From: Zoroaster sp. YZ-2022
Lineage: Eukaryota; Echinodermata; Asteroidea; Forcipulatida; Zoroasteridae
Length of the DNA stretch: 64,000 nucleotides
Assembly: GCA_029582265.1 (NCBI GenBank)
Contig: CM055822.1
Coordinates: 3,283,057-3,347,056, forward strand
Direction: 5' to 3'
How positions within the stretch are numbered: the first letter of the stretch is position 1; the number at the start of each line of letters is the position of its first letter. The notes beneath the pieces were generated by a model that did no database searches, had not been told where the DNA came from, and saw nothing but the letters and a program-made list of their open reading frames with translations. This document shows, piece by piece, positions 45,390-56,434 of the stretch. A program made the position numbers and the translations under genes.

Positions 45390-48300
45390 ACTGCCCAACA
45401 ACTTCCAGTGTTTAATACCCATCAACAAAACGGTACAATCTTCACCTGTAGCACCTCCACACCGACCATTGTCAAACCCCAGCAAACTGTCTTTGTTCTC
45501 CAGCGTGGTGATGCACTCAAGCTGGACAGCCTAGGCAACCTTGTTGTCATTGGGAAGGATGGCCAAGACGTCACCAGTGGCCAGCAGCCAGTCATACAAC
45601 CCGGTAGCTCCATTCTGCCCGTGAACACGGTAAAGAATCTGCTGAATGTGCGGCATCAGTGTAGCTCTTCTGTTCCACAGGACCATTCACTTCAGGCGGG
45701 AACAACAGTTATAACGTACGTCAATCAGCCAGTGGCTGATTCACGAAGTTCAGTAGGGGCCCCGTCACAGCTAACGTCCACTGTAATCGCCCCTACATCT
45801 GCCAGTACCTTCAATCGGCCAGTCATTCTCGGCAAGCAGCCTATTGCAAGTGTCCAGCCTCAGAGGCAGAGAACACTCTACCCAAACCCCGAGTTGGAGC
45901 TCATCAGATCGGCATCACTCAGCCCCAGTACCAGTACACCCACCTTGACGGTAAGCAACGAAGCATCTGTGAAACCTGGCAATATGCCTGCAAGTGGACC
46001 CGATGCTTCTGTCAAGGGCATCAAGATATTCCAGTGCGAGAAATGCAAGAAGCTGTTTGTTAGCAAGGCTAGTCTCTTCAACCACCTGGCCACGGAGATG
46101 CACACCAAGGCCATCCCGGAGCATGTCAAACTCCCGTATAACTGCCCTACCTGCAAAGCCCAGTTTGCCTTCAAGGCCTCGCTCATGTTCCATGCGAGCC
46201 GGACATGCGGAAGCACGGAGAAACCTACATTCAATGTGATCTGCTCCATTTGTAAGCTTCGATTTAAAAACTTGGTGGATCTGGAGAGACACATTGTTAG
46301 GTGCCACCACCTTCTACCTGGACACTTTGCAGAGGTACAAGAGAAAGTCTCTACACAGAAAACCGACATTCACTACCCCAAAATTATGGCAACAGAAAAC
46401 GCACAGATTGAGCCTAAAACACCAGTTCAAAATGCCAGTTCAAAGTGGGCTGTTGTCTATAAGACAAACAAAGATGAGAACGTGGTTGGCAATGTTACAT
46501 CAGAAGCTCGACCTCCAATAAAACTAGTCATGAGCATGAAGAGGAAGAAAAAGCACAAACATCATGGCAGGAAACGTACTCGGTCAACACCTCAACATGG
46601 TCGCTCCAGTGATCCTTGTTTGGCTGAGGTTTTGAAAGATGAAGATGCCACCACCAGAAATTTGATAAACACCCACGGGAGGTTTCTCAACAAAGCTGTC
46701 CGTCCTTTCTCCTGTAAGATCTGCTCCAAGGCATTCACCTCTGAGCATTGTCTACTGGAACACATTAAGACCCACATCAAGCCTTTCAGTTGCAGTGCCT
46801 GTGGGTGGAAATCCCCAAGGAAGGATAATGTCTTAAAGCACATTCAGCTGCACCACAATGGGCCCAAATATGAGAGGAAGAGACAGAGCAAGACCAAACA
46901 AAGAACTCCATCACCCTCAAGCTCTGATGAGGAGGAGGAGGAGGAAGATAGTATTGAGAATGAGACAAAACCTGTCCGAGAAGACCGGGATCGCCCTGAT
47001 GATGAAGATCCAGATCTTGATTTAGATGAGGATGATGAACCCAATGACTACTTTGGTAGCGGAAAATACACACCAAATGAAAACAACGATCAGGATAACA
47101 CTAGAGATGGTCGCAATAAAAACAACCCTGATGAACAGACAGACAGAGACACAGACAGGTTGAAAGATCACGAGATGGATGATAGTGATGAAACCATGAA
47201 ACCTGTTTTTGATGATCACACTTACTCAACTCAAACACAATCAGCCACAGACTCAACCCAGCCAGCCCAAGAAAATGAAATGGACACTGTAGAAATTTTT
47301 GATGATGACAATGATAAATCACAAGCTGAAACCATGCCTGAGGTAACTGATTCTAGTATTGAAGTTCATATGAGCATTGGCTCTTGTACCACCAAACCAA
47401 CTGAAAAGCAAGAAGATCCTGATCAGAGCAGGTCTGAAGATAATAAAACCACATCCCAAAAAGGGAAAGAACTCACAGAAGTACAGGACGAGTCACATGG
47501 AACAGGTACTTGCCAAGACACAGTGGAAAGGAGTCCATCAAATGAAAAGGAATTAAAGATGGGAGATGACGGTTCTTCAGCTGTTCCAACTGAATCCAAT
47601 GTTACTCAGGCTACCAGTGAGAAGCAGTCAAATTTAAATAGTGCTTCACAGGACCAGTGTGATTCTGACCAATGTCCGAAGTCTGGTCTAGAACCCTCAG
47701 TACAGAAAAACAATAGCCAAGACGTCACAGTGTTATCAAACCAAGAGCCGGATCGAGTTGATAACCCATTGACTTGGCCAAGTGAAGAGAAAAACATTCC
47801 TACAAGGGATGCAAGTCCCACCACAAATTCCAGTGATGGAGTGTGTCAGGAAGGAAAAGATGCAACTGTGAACTGTTCAACACGTGCATCAATTGATAAG
47901 AATGCAGACTTGATCCCAGACAATGTGTTGGAGCAAGGGATAGATGAGACATTACAAAATAGTAATGCTACAAGTAGTACTAATATTAAACATATACCTG
48001 CCGGAGGGGTCATTCAATCAAAAGAAAACAGAGAAGAGGAAACAACTCATGCCACACCGTACCAAACAGAACTGCAATCACTTCCAAATGAAGACATGGA
48101 AACCCAAGCTTCCCAAGCTGTTCTGGAAAACTTGCCAGACTCTTCAGTCAACTCTGTTGAAAGTGGCATCATTGACAACAGACGGACTGAATCACTTATA
48201 GAGAGCGAGTTTGAATCAGATGGTGATATTCTAGAGTGGAGTAGCTCTGATCTTGAATCTGAGGAAGAATCTGGTGAACCAGAAGATGACATTCAGAGTT

Positions 48301-51300
48301 TTCAGACAAGACCAATCCTCCTTAGGAATGAAGAGGAAAACGAAACAGAAGGAGCAACAGTCCTTGATGAGAGCCTAATCATCGACGATGACAATCTTGA
48401 GATAAGACCCAAACATCCCTTAGTTCCAACCCCAACGTCCAACTTTGCAGAAGTCAATGATGCAGACCATGTTGATCTACAAAACAGCTACTACACGGTT
48501 TTAAGTGCAGAAGGTAGTGATGTTGACAGGGAAGAAGAAGCAAGGGTAACTCCCATGGATGTACCTGATGAAGCAGAATTTCCAATTTTAGATCACTCAG
48601 AAAGCATCGTTTCAGCAAGTGAAGAAGCTGAGACAGAGGAACCAGAAGACGAGGAAGCCTGTAGGCTAACTGATGTCATCCAAGCACAAGCTAAGTGCAG
48701 CATTAATCCAGACGGCAGGGTGAAAATGGAATTTCAGACCTTGTGTGAAGCCGATGGGAATGGCAATGATGTCTCTGAAACATGTGACCCTCAACACCCA
48801 GGACAACACATTTCCTCACAGCAACAGGAACATGATCCCGTTGATCAGTCAGAACTAGAGATGATGAGAAGTGATACAAGAAACTCTTCACATCAGGTCC
48901 AGGTGGAGTCAGAAGAAAGAGTGTCCCTTGATCAACAGAATAATCAGGAGGAGCAAGCCATTCCTGAGAAGACTCAAGATTCCAATCAGCAATTCCCCAG
49001 CCATCGAGCACTTATTTCAAAAAATTGTGCTGTGAACGTCAAGCAAGAGCCTCTTGATGCAAAACCGCAGTCAGAGTTTCAACAGATACCTGTTGAGGAT
49101 GGCATCAGCAATCATATTGAGATTCCCGGGCCAATGTCCCCAACATGTACTTCACAAACTTCGCTACCACCAAATTACCACAGAGCGCAGGAGCACAGAG
49201 CTCCAGCTCCAACTCACAGCATCACCGAGACCACACCTGACCCACATCAAACAAGTGAGACATCCAGTGTACAAGATGCAAAGACTTCATCGCCCGGTCC
49301 ACAAGTCTTGCCCATTATTTCCTCAGTCAGTTCCTTGAATGAGCAAGCAAGTCGGATCGAGGAAATGAACCAACAGCGAAAGAGCGTCATCTTGGAAGCC
49401 TTGAACCGTCCAGGTCAGCCTTATCCACCTCCTCCCTATGATTCCAGGATGATGTATAACTCCATGGGAATACCAATGGTTGATCCATCGACTGGACAAC
49501 CATTTTTACCAGGATACCCTAGTCCTTCTAATCCCTACATCTCCATGTTTCATGCAGGAGCGTTAGTTGACCCAAGGGGACATTATTATCCAGCACATCC
49601 TGGGATGGCACCTCCAGCTGCAATGATGGGTTACAGACCCCCACACATGGGTACATCATTGCCGGAGGGTAGATTTCCAAATCCAGGTAGTTTTCCACTC
49701 ATGATGGGCCAATCTGGGTACAACAGGGGAGGTGTTTACCTGCCAAAGCATGACTCACTTGAGCAGCAACATAAGAAGACACAGCAGGAGAAACACCATC
49801 AAGAACATCTGCACAGGCAGAAACAGCGGGATCAGCAGAAGCACCAACGCCAACAGCTGGAGATGCAATGGCAAGAACGTCAGCATCGCTTTAATAATGT
49901 CTCCCCGTCTCATCTTCCCTCACACCGACCTTCGCAACCTAGTTTCTCATCGACCAGTCCAGGCTCAAGCCAGACAGAAAGATTCATTTTCCCAAAGTAT
50001 CCATATGAAGACAGAGTTGGAGGTAGCCAACTACCAAATTCTCTAAGTAGAGAAGCCCCGGATGGCATCAGTCCTCATGATCAGTTCAAAGCTAACACAA
50101 CAAGGCACCCACCACAACAAAATCCCCCTGATCTGCAGTTTGTTCCAAGGCCAAGAGAATTTTGTGAAATTTCCAAGCAGCCTGTTCATTTAGAGCAGAA
50201 TAACACCCACATGGTCCCCTCACTACCCATTGTTATTCCTTTCCCTCATGGACCACACCTTCCATTGAGACCCCCAGTTCTTGTCGAGGCAGCCATTCCT
50301 TCCAGACCCCCAGAGCCCACAAGACCTGGGTTGCAAGGTCCCATTGGAGCTCCCATTCATGTCAATGATCATATGCCGAACCATGATGTGAATATACCAA
50401 GGCAAGTGAATCATGGGATACAAACGGTGGGGAATGACCAACCTCCACCGCTTGTTTACCAGGGCCCACAACAACCGCAGGATCTTACAGTGCACAAGAA
50501 GATGGAGAAGGAACCCGCAGATGAAACGTCAGAAGTTTTTACTGTGGAGGAATCCAACGGGAAGCAAAATGTTCAGCCAGTGAAGGGAGAAACATCAAGT
50601 GATATTGAAAAAACTTCTCCTATCCAAGAGGTTCTCTGTGTGCCACAGAATAACTCGACATTGCCAGATGTGACTTCACCGAGAGATAGTATGCAACCTT
50701 TTGTTCAACCACCACCGCCTCCCCCACCACCTCCCCCACCACCTCCCCCACCACCTCCCCCACCCATGCCCCCTTCACTTCCTCCACCATATAGAGATCA
50801 TTCAGTCCAGCTGCATTATAGTCTTCCCCCAAATGGTGAAATCATAGACAAGAGAATTAGTCAGTCTCTGCTTGCACATCAGTCACCTCCAGAGTATATT
50901 CCAGTAAATGGAACTTTTTCTCCTCCACCCATTCATGTTGGACCTTCCCATGTGTCTCCCAATCTGCCAAGCCCTCGATCTGTCCCTCATTCTCCAAAGA
51001 AACGTCATTCCTCTGCAAGCTCAGCTGACCATGAGTCACCGAGACGCAGAAAGCGGTCACCAAGGATAGACGACAACCCGGAAGAGAGACCATACGCTTG
51101 CCACATTTGCGGGAATCGCTTCAAGCGCTCCAACAACCTCACTGATCACGTACGAATCCACTCCAGGCCTTACAAATGTGGCGAGTGTAGCTTCGACACC
51201 ACCCGCTGGCAGTACCTTGCTGATCACCTCAAAAAGAACCACAACTTTGAGGGGGATGCCAAAGAGCTTGAGATGATGTTCAAATCGGGTAAGCGACTGA

Positions 51301-52742
51301 AGCCGACTGATCATATTCCTGAGACTTGCTACCAGCCAGCACCATCATCAGAAAATATACAAAATGTGGAACAACAGTCACCCCATCCTGTTCGAAATGG
51401 GTTCTCTCCCATGTCCCGCAGTATGGTGGTCCCATCTTCCAATGTCGTCATTCCTCGTGGGACAGATATCGTTCGTCGGGATAGGACCAAAAAGAGAAAA
51501 CATCGACATGATGATGATGATGAGGATCTGGTTGATTTCTTTGGGCATTCCTCCAGCCAGGATGATAGTGACGAGACGATTGCTCCGATTACAATATCTG
51601 AGGAGAAGACAACTGAGCTGATTGATGATGTTGCATCTGGTTGTACAAATGGTGCCCAGATTTCTCCAGGAAACTCACAAGCTCAGATGTCCCCGAAAGA
51701 GAGCCCTAAGACCGAAGTTACTTTGTCAAAGAGGAAGCAACTCACACCAATCAAAGTGACAGAAGACAATCTGATAGAGGAAGAAGTGAACACCACATTC
51801 TCAACTGCTGTTCAGATAGTTCAGGAAAATGGTGAAGCAACTCTTGAGAATGACTCTGTGACAGGCAGAAAGGAAGATTGTATCAAGGAGGAAGAGACAA
51901 AGCAAGATGAGGTTGAAGACATTGAAGAGGAAGATGAGCATGATGCTGAAGATGAGCACATTGACAGCAATCACATTGAAGACAGGGAGTGTGACTCAGA
52001 GGAAGAGGAGGAAAGACAAGACAGTGGAGGTATGGATGATCTCAGTAATCAAGACTACCCAATGTATCCCTCCAATTCCGAAGTCAGTCACGATCTGGAC
52101 GAATCTGATGAGGACATCATGTACACACCGACCGGGCGGCCAAAACGAAAAACGGGCAACTACAACTTTCAGATAAATCGAAGAAAGCACAGCGAGAACG
52201 ATGACCCAGAGTACAACCCCACCAGGAGACAAATCACCCAGAAGAAGAAACATGGCATCGTCTTGAAAATCCACATCAAGAGAGGAAAAAGGAGAGGGCG
52301 TCCAAGGAGTAATCCACTCCCGAATCCATCCACCGCACACGTTGAAGCGCTTTCAACTCATATTGGAGGAGGTCTCGATCTAAGCCCTTACTACAACATT
52401 GTGGAGAGCAGTGATGGGGATTTGGATTGGAGACCATATCAGTGTACGATAAATGACTGCAACAAACGATTCAAGAGTAAACAGCACATGAGGGAGCACC
52501 TGTTTACGCACCTCAAGCCCTACAAGTGTGATGGCTGTTCGATGGGGTTTGCACGGACCGACTATCTTGCCATGCACATGAGGGAGACACATAAAATGTC
52601 ACCGACCCGGGCGGACCTGTTCAACAAGAGGAAGAGTGCCAACGGCCGAGCTATGGCTTGCCGGATGAGGCCGAGTAAAGACAGACGGCGTCAGGAGCTT
52701 CAGCAAAGTTTCAAGAATGGGAATTGTCCAAAGGAACTATGA
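45390..52742 (+). CDS. Giant C2H2 zinc-finger protein, coding exon 2 (residues 574-3023)
   Basis: One uninterrupted 7.35-kb coding exon ending at TGA 52740-52742. Fingers (Cys-Cys-His-His or Cys): 789-811; 825-846 (C2HC type, last ligand Cys); 858-879; 1015-1035; 1041-1061; 2477-2497; 2503-2524; 2925-2947 (C-x4-C spacing); 2953-2974. Pairs are joined by short linkers such as HSRPYKC, HIKPFSC and HLKPYKC rather than TGEKP. Between them: Q-rich start; basic MKRKKKHKHHGRKR near 956 (probable nuclear signal); a very acidic region from about 1080; VKQE at 1790-1793 (sumoylation-type); PPPY at 1920-1923 and 2371-2374; a Q/H/K-rich helix near 2030; PQDLTVHK at 2269 (CtBP-type); 19 prolines at 2347-2365; and the AT-hook RGRPR at 2875-2879. 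Likely a DNA-binding co-repressor-recruiting regulator (inference). The domain order is unlike any family I can name with certainty. Confidence 0.92.
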   Translation, partial: TAQQLPVFNTHQQNGTIFTCSTSTPTIVKPQQTVFVLQRGDALKLDSLGNLVVIGKDGQDVTSGQQPVIQPGSSILPVNTVKNLLNVRHQCSSSVPQDHSLQAGTTVITYVNQPVADSRSSVGAPSQLTSTVIAPTSASTFNRPVILGKQPIASVQPQRQRTLYPNPELELIRSASLSPSTSTPTLTVSNEASVKPGNMPASGPDASVKGIKIFQCEKCKKLFVSKASLFNHLATEMHTKAIPEHVKLPYNCPTCKAQFAFKASLMFHASRTCGSTEKPTFNVICSICKLRFKNLVDLERHIVRCHHLLPGHFAEVQEKVSTQKTDIHYPKIMATENAQIEPKTPVQNASSKWAVVYKTNKDENVVGNVTSEARPPIKLVMSMKRKKKHKHHGRKRTRSTPQHGRSSDPCLAEVLKDEDATTRNLINTHGRFLNKAVRPFSCKICSKAFTSEHCLLEHIKTHIKPFSCSACGWKSPRKDNVLKHIQLHHNGPKYERKRQSKTKQRTPSPSSSDEEEEEEDSIENETKPVREDRDRPDDEDPDLDLDEDDEPNDYFGSGKYTPNENNDQDNTRDGRNKNNPDEQTDRDTDRLKDHEMDDSDETMKPVFDDHTYSTQTQSATDSTQPAQENEMDTVEIFDDDNDKSQAETMPEVTDSSIEVHMSIGSCTTKPTEKQEDPDQSRSEDNKTTSQKGKELTEVQDESHGTGTCQDTVERSPSNEKELKMGDDGSSAVPTESNVTQATSEKQSNLNSASQDQCDSDQCPKSGLEPSVQKNNSQDVTVLSNQEPDRVDNPLTWPSEEKNIPTRDASPTTNSSDGVCQEGKDATVNCSTRASIDKNADLIPDNVLEQGIDETLQNSNATSSTNIKHIPAGGVIQSKENREEETTHATPYQTELQSLPNEDMETQASQAVLENLPDSSVNSVESGIIDNRRTESLIESEFESDGDILEWSSSDLESEEESGEPEDDIQSFQTRPILLRNEEENETEGATVLDESLIIDDDNLEIRPKHPLVPTPTSNFAEVNDADHVDLQNSYYTVLSAEGSDVDREEEARVTPMDVPDEAEFPILDHSESIVSASEEAETEEPEDEEACRLTDVIQAQAKCSINPDGRVKMEFQTLCEADGNGNDVSETCDPQHPGQHISSQQQEHDPVDQSELEMMRSDTRNSSHQVQVESEERVSLDQQNNQEEQAIPEKTQDSNQQFPSHRALISKNCAVNVKQEPLDAKPQSEFQQIPVEDGISNHIEIPGPMSPTCTSQTSLPPNYHRAQEHRAPAPTHSITETTPDPHQTSETSSVQDAKTSSPGPQVLPIISSVSSLNEQASRIEEMNQQRKSVILEALNRPGQPYPPPPYDSRMMYNSMGIPMVDPSTGQPFLPGYPSPSNPYISMFHAGALVDPRGHYYPAHPGMAPPAAMMGYRPPHMGTSLPEGRFPNPGSFPLMMGQSGYNRGGVYLPKHDSLEQQHKKTQQEKHHQEHLHRQKQRDQQKHQRQQLEMQWQERQHRFNNVSPSHLPSHRPSQPSFSSTSPGSSQTERFIFPKYPYEDRVGGSQLPNSLSREAPDGISPHDQFKANTTRHPPQQNPPDLQFVPRPREFCEISKQPVHLEQNNTHMVPSLPIVIPFPHGPHLPLRPPVLVEAAIPSRPPEPTRPGLQGPIGAPIHVNDHMPNHDVNIPRQVNHGIQTVGNDQPPPLVYQGPQQPQDLTVHKKMEKEPADETSEVFTVEESNGKQNVQPVKGETSSDIEKTSPIQEVLCVPQNNSTLPDVTSPRDSMQPFVQPPPPPPPPPPPPPPPPPPPMPPSLPPPYRDHSVQLHYSLPPNGEIIDKRISQSLLAHQSPPEYIPVNGTFSPPPIHVGPSHVSPNLPSPRSVPHSPKKRHSSASSADHESPRRRKRSPRIDDNPEERPYACHICGNRFKRSNNLTDHVRIHSRPYKCGECSFDTTRWQYLADHLKKNHNFEGDAKELEMMFKSGKRLKPTDHIPETCYQPAPSSENIQNVEQQSPHPVRNGFSPMSRSMVVPSSNVVIPRGTDIVRRDRTKKRKHRHDDDDEDLVDFFGHSSSQDDSDETIAPITISEEKTTELIDDVASGCTNGAQISPGNSQAQMSPKESPKTEVTLSKRKQLTPIKVTEDNLIEEEVNTTFSTAVQIVQENGEATLENDSVTGRKEDCIKEEETKQDEVEDIEEEDEHDAEDEHIDSNHIEDRECDSEEEEERQDSGGMDDLSNQDYPMYPSNSEVSHDLDESDEDIMYTPTGRPKRKTGNYNFQINRRKHSENDDPEYNPTRRQITQKKKHGIVLKIHIKRGKRRGRPRSNPLPNPSTAHVEALSTHIGGGLDLSPYYNIVESSDGDLDWRPYQCTINDCNKRFKSKQHMREHLFTHLKPYKCDGCSMGFARTDYLAMHMRETHKMSPTRADLFNKRKSANGRAMACRMRPSKDRRRQELQQSFKNGNCPKEL
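50709..50765 (+). repeat. Coding microsatellite for a 19-proline run
   Basis: A 12-bp unit, CCACCACCTCCC, is repeated about four times, giving 19 Pro in a row, followed by MPPSLPPPY. The length may vary between individuals (inference). Confidence 0.9.
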
Positions 52743-55078
52743 GAGGTATAGGTAAAATGGTGGTGGTATTGTGTATGTATGATTAACAGGCTCATGATAA
52801 TTAAGATGAAGGTTTCGTAATGACTTAATTCAGTCTGTGGAATAGAATGCGATAGAAGAAGAAAAATAGTCAGGCCACTACAAGCCACAAAATGCAAAGG
52901 TGACCAGTTCCTATACAACTCAATCCTGTGCAAAACATAATGGCACCTAATAGTCCAGTTATGATAGCATAAACTAGTCAACTTGAATTGGTTACCTGAA
53001 TATAGACTTGAAATTGAATTGTTACTCATCGTGGTCTGAAGTGTAAGAAAGGGGGTGTTATGAGGTGAAAGGAAAGGGTTTATGAGGCGACACTCTTCTT
53101 TGAATATTCATAAGCCCCACTCCACTTGCGCATTGGTCGTTTCTTTTTGGAAGATGGCTTTAACTCCAGCAATGACAGACTTCTGTGAATTGTACAGAGC
53201 TGAATAGAGGAAGAGCGAGAGAATTATAAATGAGTATTCGTATTATGAGAAGGTTGAATCTGATGATTAATTTTTAAAAACTACATTATTCTTATTTGTT
53301 CAGTGTGATATACTTTCTGGGTTCCTGAACAATCTCTTTTTTAAGAAGGTTTTGTATTCAAATTGTGGACTGCACATGGGAGACATTGTATCGCTGAATT
53401 CTTTAAGCAAGATAAGTCCACATTGTTCAATGTAGCGCCCTCTGTTGTCTGGCAGGATCTAGACATTTTATTATAACACGATACAAAAGCATGCTTAGAT
53501 TTGTGTACTTTAATACATTGGAGAATGCCATGATGAACGTGGATTCTGATGTTCAGTTTTGCAAGTTGAAACAAAAAGTGGGACGATTTCTCATTGCAGC
53601 AGGGGTGGCTAATCTGGTGGGCTTCTCATTCCATTTATGTACGGACACACTCCTAAGCAAAGATTAATGTGGCTATTCAATGGTGGTAGAACATGAAAAC
53701 AAACATAGAATTATGAATGTTGTTTGAGGAAAGATTTTTGTGCAAATTTTGCTTGATTTGAGAGCTACATTTCATTTGTTTCAAATGAACTTTGTGAAAA
53801 TGTTACATGCCTTGTAAGTGCCTTTTTATCCCATTTATGTACAGATACATTATTGTAGGTAGATTTTTTGTCTTGTTTTAAAGTTAAATCATTTGTTTTC
53901 TATTTGTATTTGAATTTATTTTGTGTAGTCCTGGATCAGAAGCCTGTGAGCAAACTATTTCAGATGACCTGAAGATCTATAATCTTGTGCAAAACCTGTT
54001 GGCACAACCCACACCCCTGTGAACTGTCACAATTCTGAGACAATTCATTGACAGTTTTCAACCTAAATTCAATGTACATGGATTATATAATAAAATATCT
54101 GAAATGACAGTTGAAATTTTATTTTCTAAAAGGAAGCCATTCATTGGATTTATTGTATATTCATTGCCTTTACAGCAGGAGAATCATTTGATGCATGTAT
54201 ATTCGTGGAAATATTCATAAACATGGATACTGCGCTATCAGTACCATCCAGGCATGGGTCCTTGAAATTTCTCAACATTAGTTTGATTAATTCTTGTTGT
54301 TTGGTCACATTTTACTGGTATTCCTTGTCTTCTTACTTTCATGTGTTCCAGTCTAATGACATCTAGTTAACATTCATCCAAGCGCACAGAGAGTACACCT
54401 CAAATAACCCCTATTCAGAACGAATTCTTAAAAAATAGGCTTTTGTCTTTGTCTTGTAGTTCTTTCTGGACCATTTTAATTTTTTTTCTTTCTTTTTTCG
54501 TGCACATCACACAGCAACCCCCCCCCCTCCCCCCATATAGTATGGTTTCTATTGTGAATGACATCTGATAACTTTTGTTAGCAACGAGTAATCATGTGTA
54601 CATCACTGCAGTCTAGACTAATCAGCAGACTGTGGTGGTACCACAATGCACACACACAGTTGTTTGGTTTTGTACACGACGTCTTCCGAGGACAACGAAG
54701 AACAAAGAACCGCCGTCAGAGGATCTGTTATTCCTTTTCTTATATGTCCTCGGACGGTTTGTAGTGCAAGCCCACATCCACACACACACAAGTTTGTTTT
54801 TGCCTGCAATTAGGGACTTCCTTTGTCCAATTTCTTTATCCTGGCATGCGGGGACGTATTGTTCTCCATCGTGACAGCAACCGGGGACGTATTGTCCCTT
54901 TTGTTATAGGTCCCCGGTTTGAATGCCTACACAAACTCACACACACACACACACACGTCATATGCATTTTTGTTACATGGTATGCTGGCGATTTGTCAAA
55001 TCGAGTGCATAACATTGATCGAAGTAGCTGTGGAATGTGTAGAAACAAATGCTTATGAAGAATGTTGGTAGCTGTTCT
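52743..55078 (+). other. 3' UTR of the zinc-finger gene and downstream sequence
   Basis: No gene after the stop. The best polyadenylation signal is AATAAA at 54089-54094, which would give a 3' UTR of about 1.35-1.4 kb; its use is inference. Further on are a C-run at about 54518-54532 and (CA)n at about 54938-54957. 54630-54920 carries two parallel GC-richer blocks (ATATGTCCTCGGACGG and ATAGGTCCCCGGTTTG). Short frames on either strand are not supported. Confidence 0.55.
54089..54094 (+). terminator. Candidate polyadenylation signal AATAAA
   Basis: Canonical hexamer 1.35 kb after the stop codon; the region after it is T-rich (GAAATTTTATTTTCTAAAAG at 54114). Another AATAAA lies at 55400-55405. 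Confidence 0.5.
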
Positions 55079-55226
55079 CGAGTTCTTTCGGGTACACCAT
55101 GTAATGATCTCTTGACGTTGACTAGAGCAGACTAGTCGAAATGTTGAGAACAAACCAACCGGGTCTTGTCAGAGCCATCACTTCTTCCAAGAAGAGATCA
55201 TTACATGGTGTCACCCGAAAGAACTC
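55079..55226. mobile_element. Foldback element, family F6, shortened
   Basis: AGTTCTTTCGGGTACACCAT at the left and CCCGAAAGAACT at the right. The right arm is long (GTTGAGAACAAACCAACCGG, CCATCACTTCTTCC) but the left arm has lost most of its inner part compared with 30721. GACTAG / CTAGTC forms the centre. Confidence 0.75.
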
Positions 55227-55702
55227 AAAAACATCTATCTCCACCATGCATAGCCTTAAATCCTATTATGTTGGTAGCACTACAGTTATGGCAGCACCCA
55301 GTGAAATAATCTGCATATTAGTCTATTTGTTTACTTCACATAATAATCCCTTAAGGCGGCATTCCTGAGATGATGGAGATTTGTTTTTTATAATAATTAA
55401 ATAAAGACCATGATTGTGCTTATTGATTATTTCATTTACAAAATCAGACCAAGGGTGACCTAAGGAACTGTAGTATCAATGTTTTTGGTAAAATCAATTG
55501 TTTTGAAAATAATAGAAAATAAATTAATCTAAATGAATGCATCATTGATGTTAAAAAGTGATTTTAACATAATACAATCATAAGTAATATTACAATGTAC
55601 AAGTAATTTTATAAGTAAATTATTTTTATAGTGGTTACAATTAATATTCATTGAAGCAAATGCTTGAAACATGTTTTTTAATTAACAAAGATGTATTTAC
55701 AG
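55227..55702. other. Non-coding AT-rich stretch
   Basis: Contains AATAAA at 55400. Nothing else recognised. Confidence 0.4.
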
Positions 55703-55934
55703 TTAAAGGGACAATATCGTCATGAACTACAGGGTATGGAATTGGAGTGCTAGTTTTAGATTAACTCAGTGACTGAAAATAATGTCCCTTAATAAATAAG
55801 ATCATACCTGTATTAATGTTGCTGCTGCATAAATGACCAGTAAATTTCAGTCACTGTGTTCTTCTTAAACTCGGACACCGATTTCATGCCCTGTTGAAAG
55901 TACGTTCTGGTCATGACAAGACTGTCCATTTTAA
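55703..55934 (+). mobile_element. TTAA-bounded inverted-repeat element, family F1
   Basis: TTAA at 55703 and 55931. The left half (AAAGGGACAATATCGTCATG, GAATTGGAGTGCTAG, CTCAGTGACTG) is answered by the right half (CAGTCACTGTGTTC, CTCGGACACCGATTTCATGC, CATGACAAGACTGTCC). The whole is a long imperfect fold with GCTGCTGCATAAATGA near its middle. No coding sequence. Confidence 0.8.
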
Positions 55935-56139
55935 AAGGAAGTATTTCAAAGAAGTTGTTGAAAATTATGCTAAATTGATAAATTGTCCTTTGTGTGTGTC
56001 AAAATAGAGGTTTACTGCATAATGCTTTTAATGCATTCCACAATTTCTTAAGTATTTGTTTCAGGACTAGTTAATGCCTCAGTTTCCGTCTGTTTAAAAT
56101 AATTTGATTGTGAATGTAACTTGTCCCTATGTATCCCTG

Positions 56140-56434
56140 TTAAAGAGAAGGTACAACATTAGTATATGGAAACCTATGTTAATTCCATCCTTCTAGCTAA
56201 CCTTTCAAAGTTTCACCACAATGGGTGCTCTCATTTCCAAAAGAAATTGCAGACAATTTTTGTTATTTTTTAATTTATTTTTTATGTTTTTAGAAATCAG
56301 ATAAAAGATGAAAGCTCTTATGAAGAAGTAGATTCTTGGGATAATTGATACCAACTTTCACCAAGTAAACATTTAGATAAAATATTGGTTAATTTGATAA
56401 TCTGGTAATTACCAATGATTAATCTTTCCTTTAA
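56140..56434 (+). mobile_element. TTAA-bounded inverted-repeat element, family F3 (full length)
   Basis: TTAA at 56140 and 56431. The left end AAAGAGAAGGTACAACATTA and the right end GGTAATTACCAATGATTAATCTTTCC are inverse-like. The interior shows TTTCACCACAATGGGTGCTC and ATACCAACTTTCACCAAGTA. Many partial relatives lie through the window. piggyBac-like by its TTAA (inference). Confidence 0.75.
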
